From Rugalucina vietnamica (taxonomy: Eukaryota > Mollusca > Bivalvia > Lucinida > Lucinidae), in NCBI GenBank assembly GCA_964017185.1, contig OZ024875.1:43059486-43123485 (forward strand): a stretch of DNA of 64,000 nucleotides, read 5' to 3'. The notes beneath the pieces were generated by a model. The model was not told the origin of the DNA. It searched no databases and saw nothing but the letters and a program-made list of their open reading frames with translations. Positions 1 to 11,450 of this stretch are shown here, piece after piece. The translations under genes were made by a program, and so were the position numbers. The number at the start of each line of letters is the position of its first letter. Position 1 is the stretch's first letter.

Positions 1-1012
1 ATGTATATTGCCCCGGGGTGGGGGCACATGAGCCCCTGGGGTCCTTTTTTTTCAGAATCATTAATATTCAGTCCTACTGCCCATTTCCTGCAAGACTTTC
101 ACTTTAAATGACATTTTAAAAGTTTTCCCTATTCAAATGCATTGGCGACCTATGTTGACCTTGCCGTAAAAAAGGTCAAGGTCATCACAGGGTCATGATT
201 TATATATACATTGTAGTACTTGAGCCATTGATGTTTCATGCCAAGTTTCTTTGAAATCAATCCACCGGTTCTGGAGAAGAAGATTTTTGAAGGGTTTTTA
301 CCATATATGGGCATTGCGGCCATCTTGGTCATGTGACCTGGATTATTTATATATACATTGATTACCCCTTCCTATTGATGCTTCACATAAACTTTGGCTT
401 TGATTGGCCAAGCGGTTTCAGAGGAGATGATGTTTGAATATTATGGTAATATACATGTATATTGCCCCGGGGTGGGGGCATATGAGCCCCTGGGGTCCAA
501 TTTTTTTCAGAATCATTAATACTCAGTCCTACTGTCCATTTCCTGCAAGACTTTCACTTTAAATGACATTTTAAAAGTTTTCCCCATTCAAATGCATTGG
601 CGACCTATGTTGACCTTGCCGTAAAATAGGTCAAGGTCACCGCAAGGTCATGATTTATATATACATTGTAGTACTTGAGTCATCGATGCTTCATGCCAAG
701 TTTGGTTGAAATCGGTCCAGTGGTTCCGGAGAAGAAGATTTTTGAAGGGTTTTTACCATATATGGGCATGGCGGCCATCTTGGTCATGTGACCTGGATTA
801 TTTATATATACATTGGTTCCCCCTTCCCATAGATGCTTCATGTAAAATTTGGCTTTGATTGGCCAAGCTGTTTCAGAGAAGAAGATCTTTGAAAATGGTG
901 GACGACGGACGGACGGACGACGGACGACGGACGGACGACGGACGGACGGACGCCGGATCATGGCCATCCTATAAGCTCACCTTGTGAGCCTGACGGCTCA
1001 GGTGAGCTAAAA
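1..1012 (+). repeat. R1 repeat array, 3' part
   Basis: This holds two internal units of about 460 bp (compare positions 10-455 with 466-900), then a GGAC-rich simple repeat (about 897-955) and the family's 3' end, a hairpin made of AGCTCACCTTGTGAGC and GGCTCAGGTGAGCT. The 5' end is outside the window. Each unit has the TTGACCTTGCCG and AGGTCAAGGTCA motifs and the phrase CATCTTGGTCATGTGACC. The short open frames here (minus-strand peptides beginning MTKMAAMPIYGK) are by-products of the repeat, not genes. Confidence 0.85.
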
Positions 1013-2738
1013 ATCCATATTTTTTTCATTTTTTCCCATGTAAAAGCCTGTTTCCGAAATTGACCTTGACATAAAGTAGGTCAAGGTCATCCTAGGGTCA
1101 TTATTTTTGATCAAACTACAATGGGCTGGAGTCCCAAATGCTACATACCAAGTTTCGTGAAAATCGGCTTGCCCGTTCTGGAGAAGAAGATTTTTTAGTG
1201 GTTTTTACCATATATGGGCGTGGCGGCCATCTTGGTCATGTGACCCAGATTTTGCGATCAAATTTTTGTCCCCATTACCCAGGGATACTCCACATAAAAT
1301 TTCACTTTGATTGGCCAAGCGGTTTCAGAGAAGATCTTTGAAAAGTGTTTATGGATGACAGACCCTTCAAGGTCAAGAGATGACCTCAGCCTAAATTAAT
1401 CACATACCTTCATCTACTCCATTAGTTGTTTGCATCTACCACTTTTCAGGTCTCAGGCTGCAATAGTTTTCAAAAAATTGCAATTTTCCGCTTTTCGTCT
1501 AATAAGTCAATGGAAACTTTCAGTTGCCATAGCAACCAAAGTAGTGGGACAAGGACAATAACAAACACAAACTTTGTAGAGGTTAATATCATAAGCATGT
1601 ATGCAAAGTTTCAGCTTCATCCGCCTTACAGCTTCTGAGAAGAAAATTTTTGAATATTTTTTTGAAAATTTACCCTTTATGTTGCTATAGCAACCAAACG
1701 AATAAAGCGATTTTGACAAAAGTTGCCTAAAACGGGGAGGACTACTCAATAAAATTTATGTAAAAACAAAATTTCAATACCCTCAATGAAACGGCAGAAA
1801 TTGCAAATTTCCACTTTTTGCCTTATAGGTCAATGGAAACTTCAAGTTACCATAGCAACCAAAGTAGTTGGACAAAGACAATAAAAAACACAAACTTTGT
1901 ACAGGCTAATGTCATAAGCATGTATGCTAAATTTCAGCTTCATCCCCTATACGGCTTCTGAGAAGAAGATTTTTGAATATTTTTTTCGAAAATTTACCAT
2001 TTATGTTGCTATAGTAACAAAACGAATAAAGTGATTTTTACAAAAGTTGCCTTAAACGTGAAGGACTACTCAATAAACATTAGAGGTGCAACGATTCATC
2101 ATATCGTATCGAAATCGCGATACATCTGCTGACGATACGTATAATTTGATAAAGATGAAATGTTAATTGCTGCTGATTTTACGTTTGTGGCATAAGAGTA
2201 TGGCCATGTTTTCATTTATTTCTCTTCCCATGCATATTAACAGTCAAATAATGCCAAATACCAAGAGGTGATTATTGCTTACTGCTAATTTTGATGGATT
2301 TCTGAATTCAGCATTCTCTTCATATGCCATAAAAGTGTATCGTGATACGTATTGTATCGTGACACAAAAATCGCGATACGTATTGTATCGTGAGGTTACT
2401 GTATTGTTGCAGCCCTAATAAACATTTATGTAAAAACAAAATTCAAATATCCCCAGCCTGACCGGAAAATGCCAATTTCCACTTTTTCTCCATACAAATC
2501 AATGGAAACTTCAAGTTGCCATAGCAACCAGAGTTCTTATCCGATCGAAAAAAAAAAACACACAAATATTTGTTCCCCCCACCAGTAGACTATATGTGAA
2601 ATCGGAAAAGATTCGGCCTCGCAGCTTCAGAGGAGAAGTCGTTTGAAAATGTTGACGACGACGACGGACGACGCACGGACGCCGGCTCGACTACTATACT
2701 ATAAGCTCACCTTGTGAGCCTTCGGCTCAGGTGAGCTA
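1013..2738 (+). repeat. R1 repeat, second diverged copy
   Basis: A second R1 copy directly follows the first and ends with its own GACGACGGACGACG tract and terminal hairpin at about 2700-2738. Its internal units (about 1430-1740, 1790-2080 and 2420-2660) are a different subfamily marked by CCATAGCAACC. A hAT-type MITE interrupts it at 2081-2417. There is no protein-coding signal. Confidence 0.75.
2081..2417. mobile_element. hAT-type MITE
   Basis: The ends are imperfect inverted repeats (TAGAGGTGCAACGAT on the left; ATTGTTGCAGCCCTA on the right), flanked by a perfect 8-bp duplication ATAAACAT (2073-2080 and 2418-2425). An 8-bp duplication and ends of the CAGGGGTGCAACGA type are characteristic of hAT transposons. 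The interior is rich in TATCGTGATACG-type palindromes and has no open frame. The R1 sequence reads straight through once the element and one duplication copy are removed. Confidence 0.85.
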
Positions 2739-2862
2739 AGAAGCCTACAAAATATATTCTAAATAATTAAGGCACCAAGGTTATTGAAACTTTTTTCGTG
2801 CTCAACTCTGCAAAGCATGAATTAAATTATGTATACTGCACATAAATACTGACACAACATAT

Positions 2863-3096
2863 GAGCCACCTCATGGGAAAACCAACAAATTGCATATGCG
2901 AAAACAAAGGCGCAGATCAGCTTCGCGGTAACCGCGAAGCTGATCTGCGTCTTTGTTTTCGCTACTCGGATAGTACAATTCCTCCTCTACTTAACACCAA
3001 AACTTCAAGCTTCTAGCCTGCTTCTATAGCTGTACAGGCCGGTTTGTGTCAGACCTGTTCGGAAACCACATTGTTGGTTTTCCCACGAGGTGGCTC
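2863..3096 (+). mobile_element. Family A palindromic MITE, copy A1
   Basis: Type copy. The 27-bp-class terminal inverted repeats begin GAGCCACCTCATGGGAAAAC and end with the complement, ...GAGGTGGCTC. A central near-perfect palindrome runs from GCGAAAACAAAGGCGC to GCGTCTTTGTTTTCGC around GCGGTAACCGC. An asymmetric right arm of about 110 bp separates palindrome and right end. The target duplication is ATAT (2859-2862, 3097-3100). Non-coding. Confidence 0.9.
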
Positions 3097-3434
3097 ATAT
3101 GTCAAAAGAAATTTTGGATTCTAATAGGAAGAAGATGAGGTACTATCCAAAAAGGGAACATGCAGGCTCTCATCCACTATACAGTTACACATGTACTTCA
3201 CTGCTGATCTGCACCTCGGATTGTGGAGTGGGAATTTCTTTCTGATTGTGCCATTTCCTGATCATTGCCTACTTTTACCTTGGCATATGCATACAGCCTT
3301 GGAAAAGCTTCGGAATGCCGCTGTAATCAACACAATGTGTCCCCGAGATACCAGATTCTAGCACTTTTGCTTAATACTATGCAAATATAATCTACAGAAA
3401 CTTGTCAAGAATTGTGACTTGCATAAGAAACAAG

Positions 3435-3645
3435 TAATCTGCATAGGCCAAAACAAAGGCATAGATCAGCTTCGCGGTAACCGCGAAGCTGATCAGCGCC
3501 TTTGTTTTCGCTACTCAGACAGTACAGTTCCTCTTCTTCTTAAATCCGAAATTTCAAGATTCTAGCTCTTTCCTGTGACTGTACAGGTCGGTTTATGTCG
3601 GACCTGTTTGAAAACCACATTGTTGGTTTTTCCACGAGGCGGCTC
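3435..3645 (+). mobile_element. Family A MITE, copy A2, left end lost
   Basis: Palindrome, right arm and right terminal repeat are intact, but the left terminal repeat is missing. Instead a 30-bp flanking sequence occurs on both sides (3410-3439 and 3646-3675, one mismatch). The left copy joins the element at the shared bases AATC. Confidence 0.88.
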
Positions 3646-3810
3646 AATTGTGACTTGCATAAGAAACCAGTAATCAAAATCAGAAAAAGATTTTTTTCTG
3701 TTGTTGCTGTCATATTCTGTATATTTTGAACAAAATGTGTGATGGATAAAAAGTGACACTCAATTTCTATGGAAACAAGACAAAGTTGTTTTGTCAGTGA
3801 TTTGATTTGG

Positions 3811-4093
3811 CATTACGAAAACAGGCACATGTAAAATACAAATTTTTCTTAAGTTGTAAAAATTGAAAATTTTCAGAAGATTGTTTTTTTAAAGATCTTT
3901 CTTATTTTTGCTCAAAACATAGATTGTGGGTAAACGTTAGAACCACCTCGGCAAGGCAATTCTAAAGAGTTCCCACAATCTATGGTTTGGAGCAAAAATA
4001 AGAAAAACAGGTATTCCCCTCCATACCCCAGTTTTGCTGTATAACAGTAGGATTCAAGGGGGTATACATGCCACAGACATGTTATCCTGATTT
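3811..4093 (+). mobile_element. Family C hairpin MITE, copy C1
   Basis: Starts CATTACGAAAACAGGCACAT and ends CATGTTATCCTGATTT. The interior holds the family hairpin: ATAGATTGTGGGTA ... GAACC(G)CC ... and its complement TATGGTTTGGAGC. A GTATAC-rich segment follows, common to all C copies. A 17-bp direct repeat (TCAGTGATTTGATTTGG) flanks it at 3794-3810 and 4094-4110. Confidence 0.8.
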
Positions 4094-4110
4094 TCAGTGA
4101 TTTGATTTGG

Positions 4111-5710
4111 AATTTCAGCTAGATTTTGCATAATTTGATTTTATTCTTTAACAAGAATTATCATTATTGTGCCGGATCTATAGCAATGTCCCTGATGAAA
4201 GTTTAATCCAATCAATTGTACATTACCCTAGAATTTTAGGAGCTAGTGAATTACTTTCCATGACACTGGTGGCTTGAGACAAAAGTTTATATACCAGCAG
4301 ACATCTTTTCAATTTATTTTACCATCCAAACTTAGATTAGAACTGGCCCTTCCCAAAAATAGATTAGCCATGGTTTCTTATTTCAAAACATTCCCAGTAC
4401 AAGAGTAATCTGGATGTAAAGATCAAAATAAGAACTAACTTGACAAGAAGTGAATTTGATTCAGCATTGTAGCAAAGACTGTGCTGTAAAAAAGCCATAT
4501 TTAAATATAAAGAGGTGCAGATAAGTTTTCCACTTTGTTTGATTCATACTAGAGAAAACAACAGGGTCCAATTATTGAATGACCCCCACAGCCATTCTTG
4601 TTGGCAATAAAGAACCAGCAATTATTTCTAGAAAGTGTAACCGGACGGTTTATGGCTACATTAAAATTTAATTTCTTTTAATTTAACATAACTGGGTGGT
4701 TTTGGCTACATTTATAGTTTAATTTCTTTCGTTTTAAATAACTGGGTTTGGGAATTAGACTCAAGTCCGATTTAAATTTTCTTCATTTTAATTTGTTATT
4801 TTTTTTTTACTTCTTCATTATCAATTTAATTTCAGTGCATGTTCCACCTGGCAGTTCCTTAAATTATTTACATCATATACATTTCACTTCACTATTTTCA
4901 ATTTATTTCATTTTGGCGCCTAAAAACTTTTGTCTTATTTCTCTATCAATAATTCTGTCCTGCACTTTCAAAATCCAAAACTCAACTGATTTGCCCCCAC
5001 AATTCAAAATTCAAAGCTTCCCTCCTTACAGCCTCACTCTCATAATTTTTCCCATAACTCCCTTTGTTTTATTCCTATCTACCAATCATATTGTCTGTTA
5101 CAAGATGCTTCCTAGGTGGCGCTGATATCTACCCTGAGAGTTTGCCAAATATGGGAGACCCCTGCAGCTGATAAGCCAGAAAGAGGCTATCACTTAATTG
5201 CTTCATGATCCACAGGTAGCAAAATTTTCCACCAGCTTGCTGCATTCCTGGGCCCCCAATTAAGCAAGCTCCCAGAGTGTTATGATAATGCTTATCATGA
5301 CTTTCAAAACTTACACATATTAATTAACCCTAAAGCAAAACTATATATACACATAATAAGTAAAACTGCTTTAGAAATTCTCCAGAAATATAAAATACTT
5401 TGAATTTTACTGCAATTAAACAATACTAATTCAAACAATTATTACTTTAATTAGCTGGGTGACAAAAGCTAAAAAGGTCATTAAATGTGAAGCAATACAA
5501 CATATTACTACTTCAGTAATTAGGATAAGACATTTCCTGATGTGTTTTTCTAGGGACACTAAAATTTGCTAAGTTTATGGGCATGTCTTGTCTTATTGCA
5601 ATGTTTGGTCATACAATTGTTCAGAAATGTGACAGTGTCTTCTAATTCGAACTATCTGCAGTCTGATGCTCTGAATTCACAATATTAAATTTCGAATAAC
5701 ACTTTTACTG
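4111..5710. other. AT-rich intergenic stretch
   Basis: No splice-bounded exon, RNA gene or known repeat could be supported. The 125-codon plus-strand frame at 4748-5125 is composed of low-complexity T-rich codons (Phe, Leu, Ile, Ser) and looks like a chance frame. Confidence 0.5.
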
Positions 5711-6010
5711 CCACAGCTCAACCAGAGGATCAATGGTCCTGAAAACACTCTCCTGAAACCTGATCCTGGAGAATTTAGTCATGACCTTGAATACTCACAC
5801 ACCATTATTTACTTCATTAGTTGTCTGCATCTGCCAAGTTTCAGGTCTCAGGCTGCAATATTTTCCTAAAAATCCATTGTTTTCACTTTTTTCCATGTAT
5901 ATAAAAGCCAGTTTCTGAAACTGACCTTGCCACAAAATAGGTCAAGGTCATCCTTGGGTCATCATCCACATGTTCTGGAGAAGAAGATTTCTGAGCATTT
6001 TTGAGCATTT
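5711..6010 (+). repeat. R1 fragment, 5' end
   Basis: Begins with the R1 5' signature ACCAGAGGATCAATGGTCCT and continues through the GGTCTCAGGCTGCAATA and AGGTCAAGGTCATCC segments, then stops inside the first unit. Short relic. Confidence 0.75.
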
Positions 6011-6153
6011 GTGACCTTTAAATTTGAAACAGCAGCTGTACAACTTCTGCAAATTCCCCATGTGAGCAAGCAATAAACATGCTTTTGTGAAAATGTCACT
6101 GATACAAAAAGTTCTAAATCTGAATTTTTATGCCACAACAACTAAGATGATGT

Positions 6154-6384
6154 GAGCCGCATCGTGAGAAAACCGGATTTTTGCCAATGCGAAAACAAAG
6201 GCGCAGATCAGCTTCGCAGTAACTGCGAAGCTGATCAGCGCCTTTGTTTTCGCTACACAGATAGTACAATCCCTCTTCTTAAAACCAGAATTTCGATGTT
6301 CTAACCTGCTCCTGTGACTGTACAGGTCGATTTGTGTCAGACCTGGTCAGAAACCCCGAAAATCGTTTTCTCGCATTGCGGCTC
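6154..6384 (+). mobile_element. Family A MITE, copy A3 (GCATCGTGAG subfamily)
   Basis: The left end GAGCCGCATCGTGAGAAAAC and right end TTTTCTCGCATTGCGGCTC differ from the A1 type but still pair with each other. The palindrome core is CGCAGTAACTGCG. Target duplication ATGT (6150-6153, 6385-6388). Confidence 0.88.
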
Positions 6385-6630
6385 ATGTAATAGGATCCGT
6401 GTGATGTTGGCTGAAACTACTTTCTGGCATGCAAACTCTTAATTCTGCCTTTTAAAAAATCTGTGGCAAATCCATTTTGAATTGCAACCAGCATGAAATT
6501 GACAAAGGTTTTAAAAGGAAAAGACTTTTACAATAGAACTCATCATCCAATTTGTCATGCATTCCAAGGACAAATCTTTTGACATACTTTTACTTATTAC
6601 AATAAAGTTTTCCATCACCATGCAAGAAAT

Positions 6631-6870
6631 GAGCCGCTTCATGGGAAAACCAACAATGTGGTTTCTGAACAGGTCCAACACAAACCGGTCTGTACATGCA
6701 CAGAAAAGAGCTAGAATCTTAAAATTTCGCATTAATTTTTAAGTAGAACAAGAATTGTACTATCCGAGTAGCGAAAACAAAGGCAATGATCAGCTTCGCA
6801 GTTACTGCGAAGCTGATCTGCGTCTTTGTTTTCGCCTATGCAGATTGTTGGTTTTCCCATGGGGCGGCTC
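6631..6870 (-). mobile_element. Family A MITE, copy A4
   Basis: Full-length, long arm on the left. Target duplication AAAT (6627-6630, 6871-6874). The core reads CGCAGTTACTGCG. Confidence 0.88.
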
Positions 6871-6884
6871 AAATGATGATGAAC

Positions 6885-7190
6885 TTAAATTTAAATAATC
6901 ACATACCCTAATTAACGCTATTAAGTTGTCTGCTTCTACCAATTTTCTCAGACTGCAATATCTTAAATAAAATAAAATCAAAACAACAACAACAACAACA
7001 ACAGCAACAACATTGTTCTTCACTTTTTCCCAGGTAAAAGCTTAAGTTTCAAATACGTGTATTGAACTTGCCTTACAATAAAATAGGTCAAAGTCATGAT
7101 CATCATTTGAAGAAATTATCCTGGGCTGCAATCCAAAATGCTACCAAGTTTCATGAAAATTGGTCCAGAGTATAGCATTTTTGGTTCTGA
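6885..7190 (+). repeat. R1 fragment with (AAC)n microsatellite
   Basis: Contains R1-type segments (CACATACCCTAATTAACGC, CTGCTTCTACCAATTTTC, AATAGGTCAAAGTCATGATC). An AAC-repeat tract interrupts it at about 6982-7015. Confidence 0.65.
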
Positions 7191-7199
7191 AACCTCAAA

Positions 7200-8410
7200 G
7201 TCTTGCACTTAAGGTAAGAAAGACTCAATCTGCTTTTAAAAGCTGCTGATTGTCATTGACACCACTTATATCTAGAAGCCCCCTTGGGGTAGAGGTTAAA
7301 CTACTTGCCATGTTTAACATAGACCGAGTTATGCAACAGCAAACCCAGTCAGCGGAAAAGCATGATCATCCATCAAGGGTGGTTTACTATTCTAGATAAG
7401 CAACCTTTACTCAAGTCACAGAATACAGTTTAAAACATATATTTATAGCACAACATTAAACTTGTAAACCAGTGGTGGTGGGGTCGGTCCTCTGCTTCTC
7501 CCGTCTTTGGGATAAGGGTGTAAACCTAGGTCCTATGACAATTTTCCAAGACAAACTGCTAACAAGGCCTGAGGTTGGACACAATGGTTTCACCAATTCC
7601 TCTCATTTCTGCAAACTAATATTTATGGTCAACAAGTGTGAAATGTCATTTTCCTTCCATTGAACTATTTCTTATTCCTGTTATTTATTAAGCTACAATG
7701 GACCTAAAATAGGAAGGAAAGGAAATTGTCTTCTATTGTGGTTGTGACAAGAAATGGTCAGTTTGCATGTTAAACTCCCACAATCAATGCTTAGAAGCCT
7801 AGATAATGGCATCAGGATTTACAGTCTATCTGTTGCTTTTATACCATAGGATGACGCTACTACCCAATATGTGCCTTACATGTATCGATGTGTGCCTTAC
7901 ATGTACCAAGATATATAGAGACAAAAAGACAATGAAGACAATAGCATGATGTTTTTCATTTCCTACCATTTGTAGCCATAACTTAAAAACTATAAGAAAA
8001 TGTTTTATGATTGCTATCTTGCATGTCTATGACAGTTTTCGTGTGGATGAAAATATTGCTGAACAGGAAAACATAATCATTTCTCATCATAAAGCAATAA
8101 GTTATTACTGGTAAATGTATTTTGTTCTCAGGAATTGTCAAGATAAAAAATGACCCATCTATAATGGTAATCAGTCAAAGTCTGATGGACATAAAAGAAT
8201 GCACTGCCAAACATTAAAGGACAGAAAAAAACTTCTTGGTTGAATTTCACCTAAGCAGGTTATCATTGCCAATCATAACAAGTTTCTTAAATGCCATCAG
8301 GTGCACTTGGAGCTCAATTAGCAAGCAGTAACATCATTCTTTACATCCAGCACCTTTATGATCATTTCTTTCATTAAAGTGGTCATGAAGATATTTCTAC
8401 TGCCATGATT
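7200..8410. other. Intergenic, nothing recognised
   Basis: No exon, RNA or repeat signature could be supported. Short frames on both strands lack splice signals and codon character. Confidence 0.45.
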
Positions 8411-8418
8411 CAAGAAAT

Positions 8419-8652
8419 GTGCCACCTCGTGGGAAAACCAACAATCTGCATAGGTGAAAACAAAGACGCAGATCAGCTTCGCGGTAACCGCGAAGCTGAT
8501 CAGCGCCTTTGTTTTCGCAACTCGGATAGTACAATTCCTCTTCTACTTAAATCCGAAATGTCAAGCTTCTAGCTCTTTTCAGTGCTTGTACAGCCCGGTT
8601 TGTGTTGGACCTGTTTGGAAACCACATTGTTGGTTTTCCCACGAGGTGGCTC
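8419..8652 (+). mobile_element. Family A MITE, copy A5
   Basis: Full-length, short arm left. The first base of the conserved GAGCC reads GTGCC. Target duplication AAAT (8415-8418, 8653-8656). Confidence 0.88.
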
Positions 8653-8750
8653 AAATGTGCACTAAGAACTAGTATTGTAACCTGCCTCCAGGAAGCTTGC
8701 CCAAGAACATTGTGGCTAGGATAACAGACCGTCTCAACATGACCATCACC

Positions 8751-9226
8751 AAATCATGGACTTAAAGCATAAACTGGTACACAAACTCAACCAAACTTTA
8801 AACACATTAAATGGTTGAAAGTGTCATGGCTCTAGTTCCAGAGCTACAAAAGTTCTAAGCTATTTGAGCCGCCTCGTGGGAAAACCAACAATATGGTTTC
8901 CGAACAGGTCCGACACAAACCGGCCTGTACAAGCACAGAAAAGAGTTAGAAGCTTGAAATTTCGGATTTAAGTAGAAGAGGAATTGTACTATCCGAGTAG
9001 CGAAAACAAAGGCGCTGATCAGCTTCGCGGTTACCACGAAGCTGATCTGCGCCTTTGTTTTCGCCTATGCAGATTGTTGGTTTTCCCACGGGCGGCTCAA
9101 ATCATGGACATAAAGCATAAACTGGTACACAAACTCAACCAAACTTTAAACACATTAAATGGTTGGAAGTGTCATGGCAACTAATAGCAACTTAAGTTTC
9201 AGAGCTACAAAAGTTCTAAGCTATTT
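8751..9226. repeat. Direct duplication of a 115-128 bp segment around A6
   Basis: The segment beginning AAATCATGGAC and ending AAGTTCTAAGCTATTT occurs at 8751-8865 and again at 9099-9226. Family A elements follow each copy, giving the order segment-A6-segment-A7. The copies differ mainly by a short insertion near 9181-9197. The two A elements lie in opposite orientation although each directly follows the same flank, GCTATTT. Confidence 0.85.
8866..9098 (-). mobile_element. Family A MITE, copy A6
   Basis: Full-length, long arm left. Left flank ATTT, right flank AAAT, the latter being the start of the second duplicated segment. Confidence 0.88.
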
Positions 9227-9460
9227 GAGCCACCTCATGGGAAAACCAACAATCTGCATAGGCGAAAACAAAGACGCAGATCAGCTTCGCGGTAACCGCG
9301 AAGCTGATCAGCGCCTTTGTTTTCGCTACTCGGATAGTACAATTTCTCTTCTACTTAAATCCGAAATTTCAAGCTTCTAGCCTGTTTCTGTGACTGTACA
9401 GCCTGATTTGTGTTGGACCTGTTCGGAAACCACATTGTTGGTTTTCCCATGAGGCGGCTC
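9227..9460 (+). mobile_element. Family A MITE, copy A7
   Basis: Full-length, short arm left. Target duplication ATTT (9223-9226, 9461-9464). Confidence 0.88.
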
Positions 9461-9654
9461 ATTTAATTAGTCACATCAAAGAATAGGTGACCTATCTCAA
9501 GACTAGTGTGACATGTCCACTAATTAGCTATCAGGAAGTGTCAACACACATCAAATAGAATCAAAGACATGAAAGAGATGCATACATGAAAGACCGAAAA
9601 TTAATTCTGTCATGAGTTCACAAGGTGCTTCCAGAAATACTGAGACTATGACAT

Positions 9655-9812
9655 TTTTGTAGACAGATACATGAAACAAGACAGGCTGGGATACAGCAAC
9701 CACTTCCTGATAATGCGTCTTGCTCAAGGACAGAACTCAGTGCTGGTTTGGTTTGAACCTTCATCCTCTTAATCCAGAGTCTAATGCTCAACCACTAGGC
9801 CACCAGGGAAAA
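9655..9812 (-). mobile_element. tRNA-derived SINE, degraded
   Basis: On the minus strand the right part reads as a tRNA head: an A-box-like TGGCCTAGTGGTT, an anticodon-arm region, and a B-box-like GGTTCAAACC. The body toward lower coordinates shares CTTGCTCAAGGACAGAAC with the better-preserved copy at 57452-57662. A functional tRNA gene is unlikely because the acceptor stem does not close. Confidence 0.65.
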
Positions 9813-10954
9813 TCCATGAAATTCTTTCAAAGAGGAAATCCACAACAAGAGCAAAATGTATGATCTGAACAAAGCAATATGAAGCTGCAGCATTCTAAAA
9901 TAATGACAGTTTGAAGAACTTGACAGGTTGCTAATAGGCTAGGTAGATAGCAGTTTATGTAGTAGGTAAGAGATATAGGATGTTATTATCCTGTCAGTAT
10001 GAAATACAGGAACTGATGGAAACAAATATCAACAGATAAGGACCAATACTGGCAAATGGCTGTACAACCTGAGCATGGGCATTTCCAGAGGTTGACTAGA
10101 GGATCCATTGTACACTTAATTGGTAGCTCTAAGGGTTTGAGCTACCTTGTTGTGGATGGTAAAGACTGTGTAAAGTCTGGTGCATTTATGTTTCACACTT
10201 ATCCAGAAATGCCAGGTTTTTCTCGAAGTTGCTCACGAGATAATAAGTTTTGAATACTGTACAAAGAAGCTGCAAAATAATTTCTATTGCTGTTTTAACA
10301 GGTAGGTGGTCTGGGGCAATGACTGGTTGGTCTAAAAAGTAGCAAGATATATCAGAATGATAAAATAACAATTAATATTTCAAGTCATCACACAATTTCA
10401 TTCCCTACAAATTCTATATACCATGTAACATCTTTGAAGAGTCGTTTGAAAAAAAAATCTGCTGTCAAGTTTACACACAATTTGCTTCTCTTTCTTTGTT
10501 ATGCTATATTCATTTTCATAAGTAATTAAAAAGAAATTAAAACTGCTTATTTTCATAAGTTTTTTTTTTTGTCCTTTTGTTAATGGAAGAACCCAAACTG
10601 TTCTTACTCAAATGAATACAACATGCATCAAAGAAGCTGGAAACATATTATCAGATGACATGTCTCATACCACATGCATTTATCAACTATGTAACATTTT
10701 CATTTATACTGTGACAATAAATCCTGCATCCCCGAGGAACAACTTTACTCAGTTTAATAAATATTTAACCAACTTTCATCTCTTCCCAGACATTTTATCT
10801 ACTTATACGCCAACCTAGGTACTGCGATGTCTGTAGAACTGAGAGTTATGCCGGTGTTAGGCCTAAACAAACCATGTTAGGGATAAGATATTGTGACAGT
10901 TGTCTCAAAATAACTCCTGTTACAGGGCTAATGAATGCTATTCTATTCCCAGAA
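9813..10954. other. Intergenic, nothing recognised
   Basis: AT-rich sequence with a T run at 10560-10571. No supported exon, RNA gene or repeat. Confidence 0.45.
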
Positions 10955-11235
10955 TCATCACGAAAACATGTCCGTGTAATGTATACCCCCTTGTACCCCA
11001 CATTTATATAGCAAACCTGGGGTATGCAGGGGTATACCTATTTTTCTTATTTTTGCTCCAAAACATTGATTGTGGGTACACTTTAGAACCGCCTCGGCGA
11101 GGCGGTTCTAACGTGCACCCATAATCTATGTTTTGAGCAAAAATAAGAAAAATATCAAAATTTTTCAGCTGAAAACTTTCAAGTTTTAAAGCTCAAAAAA
11201 TCTCTGTTTATTGCATGGCCAAGTTTTCGTAATGA
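10955..11235 (-). mobile_element. Family C MITE, copy C2
   Basis: Starts CATCACGAAAACATGTCCGT and ends CAAGTTTTCGTAATGATG, so the ends are inverted repeats. The internal stem is GAACCGCCTCGGCGAGGCGGTTC, flanked by ATTGTGGGTACAC and its complement. Confidence 0.88.
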
Positions 11236-11319
11236 TGGACTTGTTTATTTGCTGGTTGTCATATCGTAACTTCTTGTATTCTGATTTTTTTTTTTTTTTA
11301 GTTGCATGTTTTTTTTCCC

Positions 11320-11450
11320 TTCATATATGTGCATAACAGCCATCTTGGTCATGTGACCTGGATCACTTATATATACATGTACTTTCTCTGAGCCCTACAT
11401 GAAATTTGGCTGTGACTGGCCAAGCGATGACAGTTCATAGCTATAGACTG
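11320..11450 (+). repeat. R1 relic
   Basis: Isolated R1 segment around CCATCTTGGTCATGTGACCT and GACTGGCCAAGCGATGACAG, without either terminus. Confidence 0.6.

Noticed and set aside
680..967. Open frames giving MTKMAAMPIYGKNPSK-like peptides (also near 150, 15200, 45270, 45606)
   Set aside because: They lie wholly within R1 units, recur wherever R1 does, and read the antisense of CATCTTGGTCATGTGACC. Repeat by-products, not genes.
4748..5125. 125-residue hydrophobic protein
   Set aside because: T-rich low-complexity sequence yields Phe/Leu/Ile/Ser runs; no splice signals or family resemblance.
8454..9380. Open frames giving ENKDADQLRGNREADQRLCF-like peptides (also at 20225, 48578, 54277)
   Set aside because: Translations of the family A palindrome; the same peptide appears on both strands, as expected from an inverted repeat.
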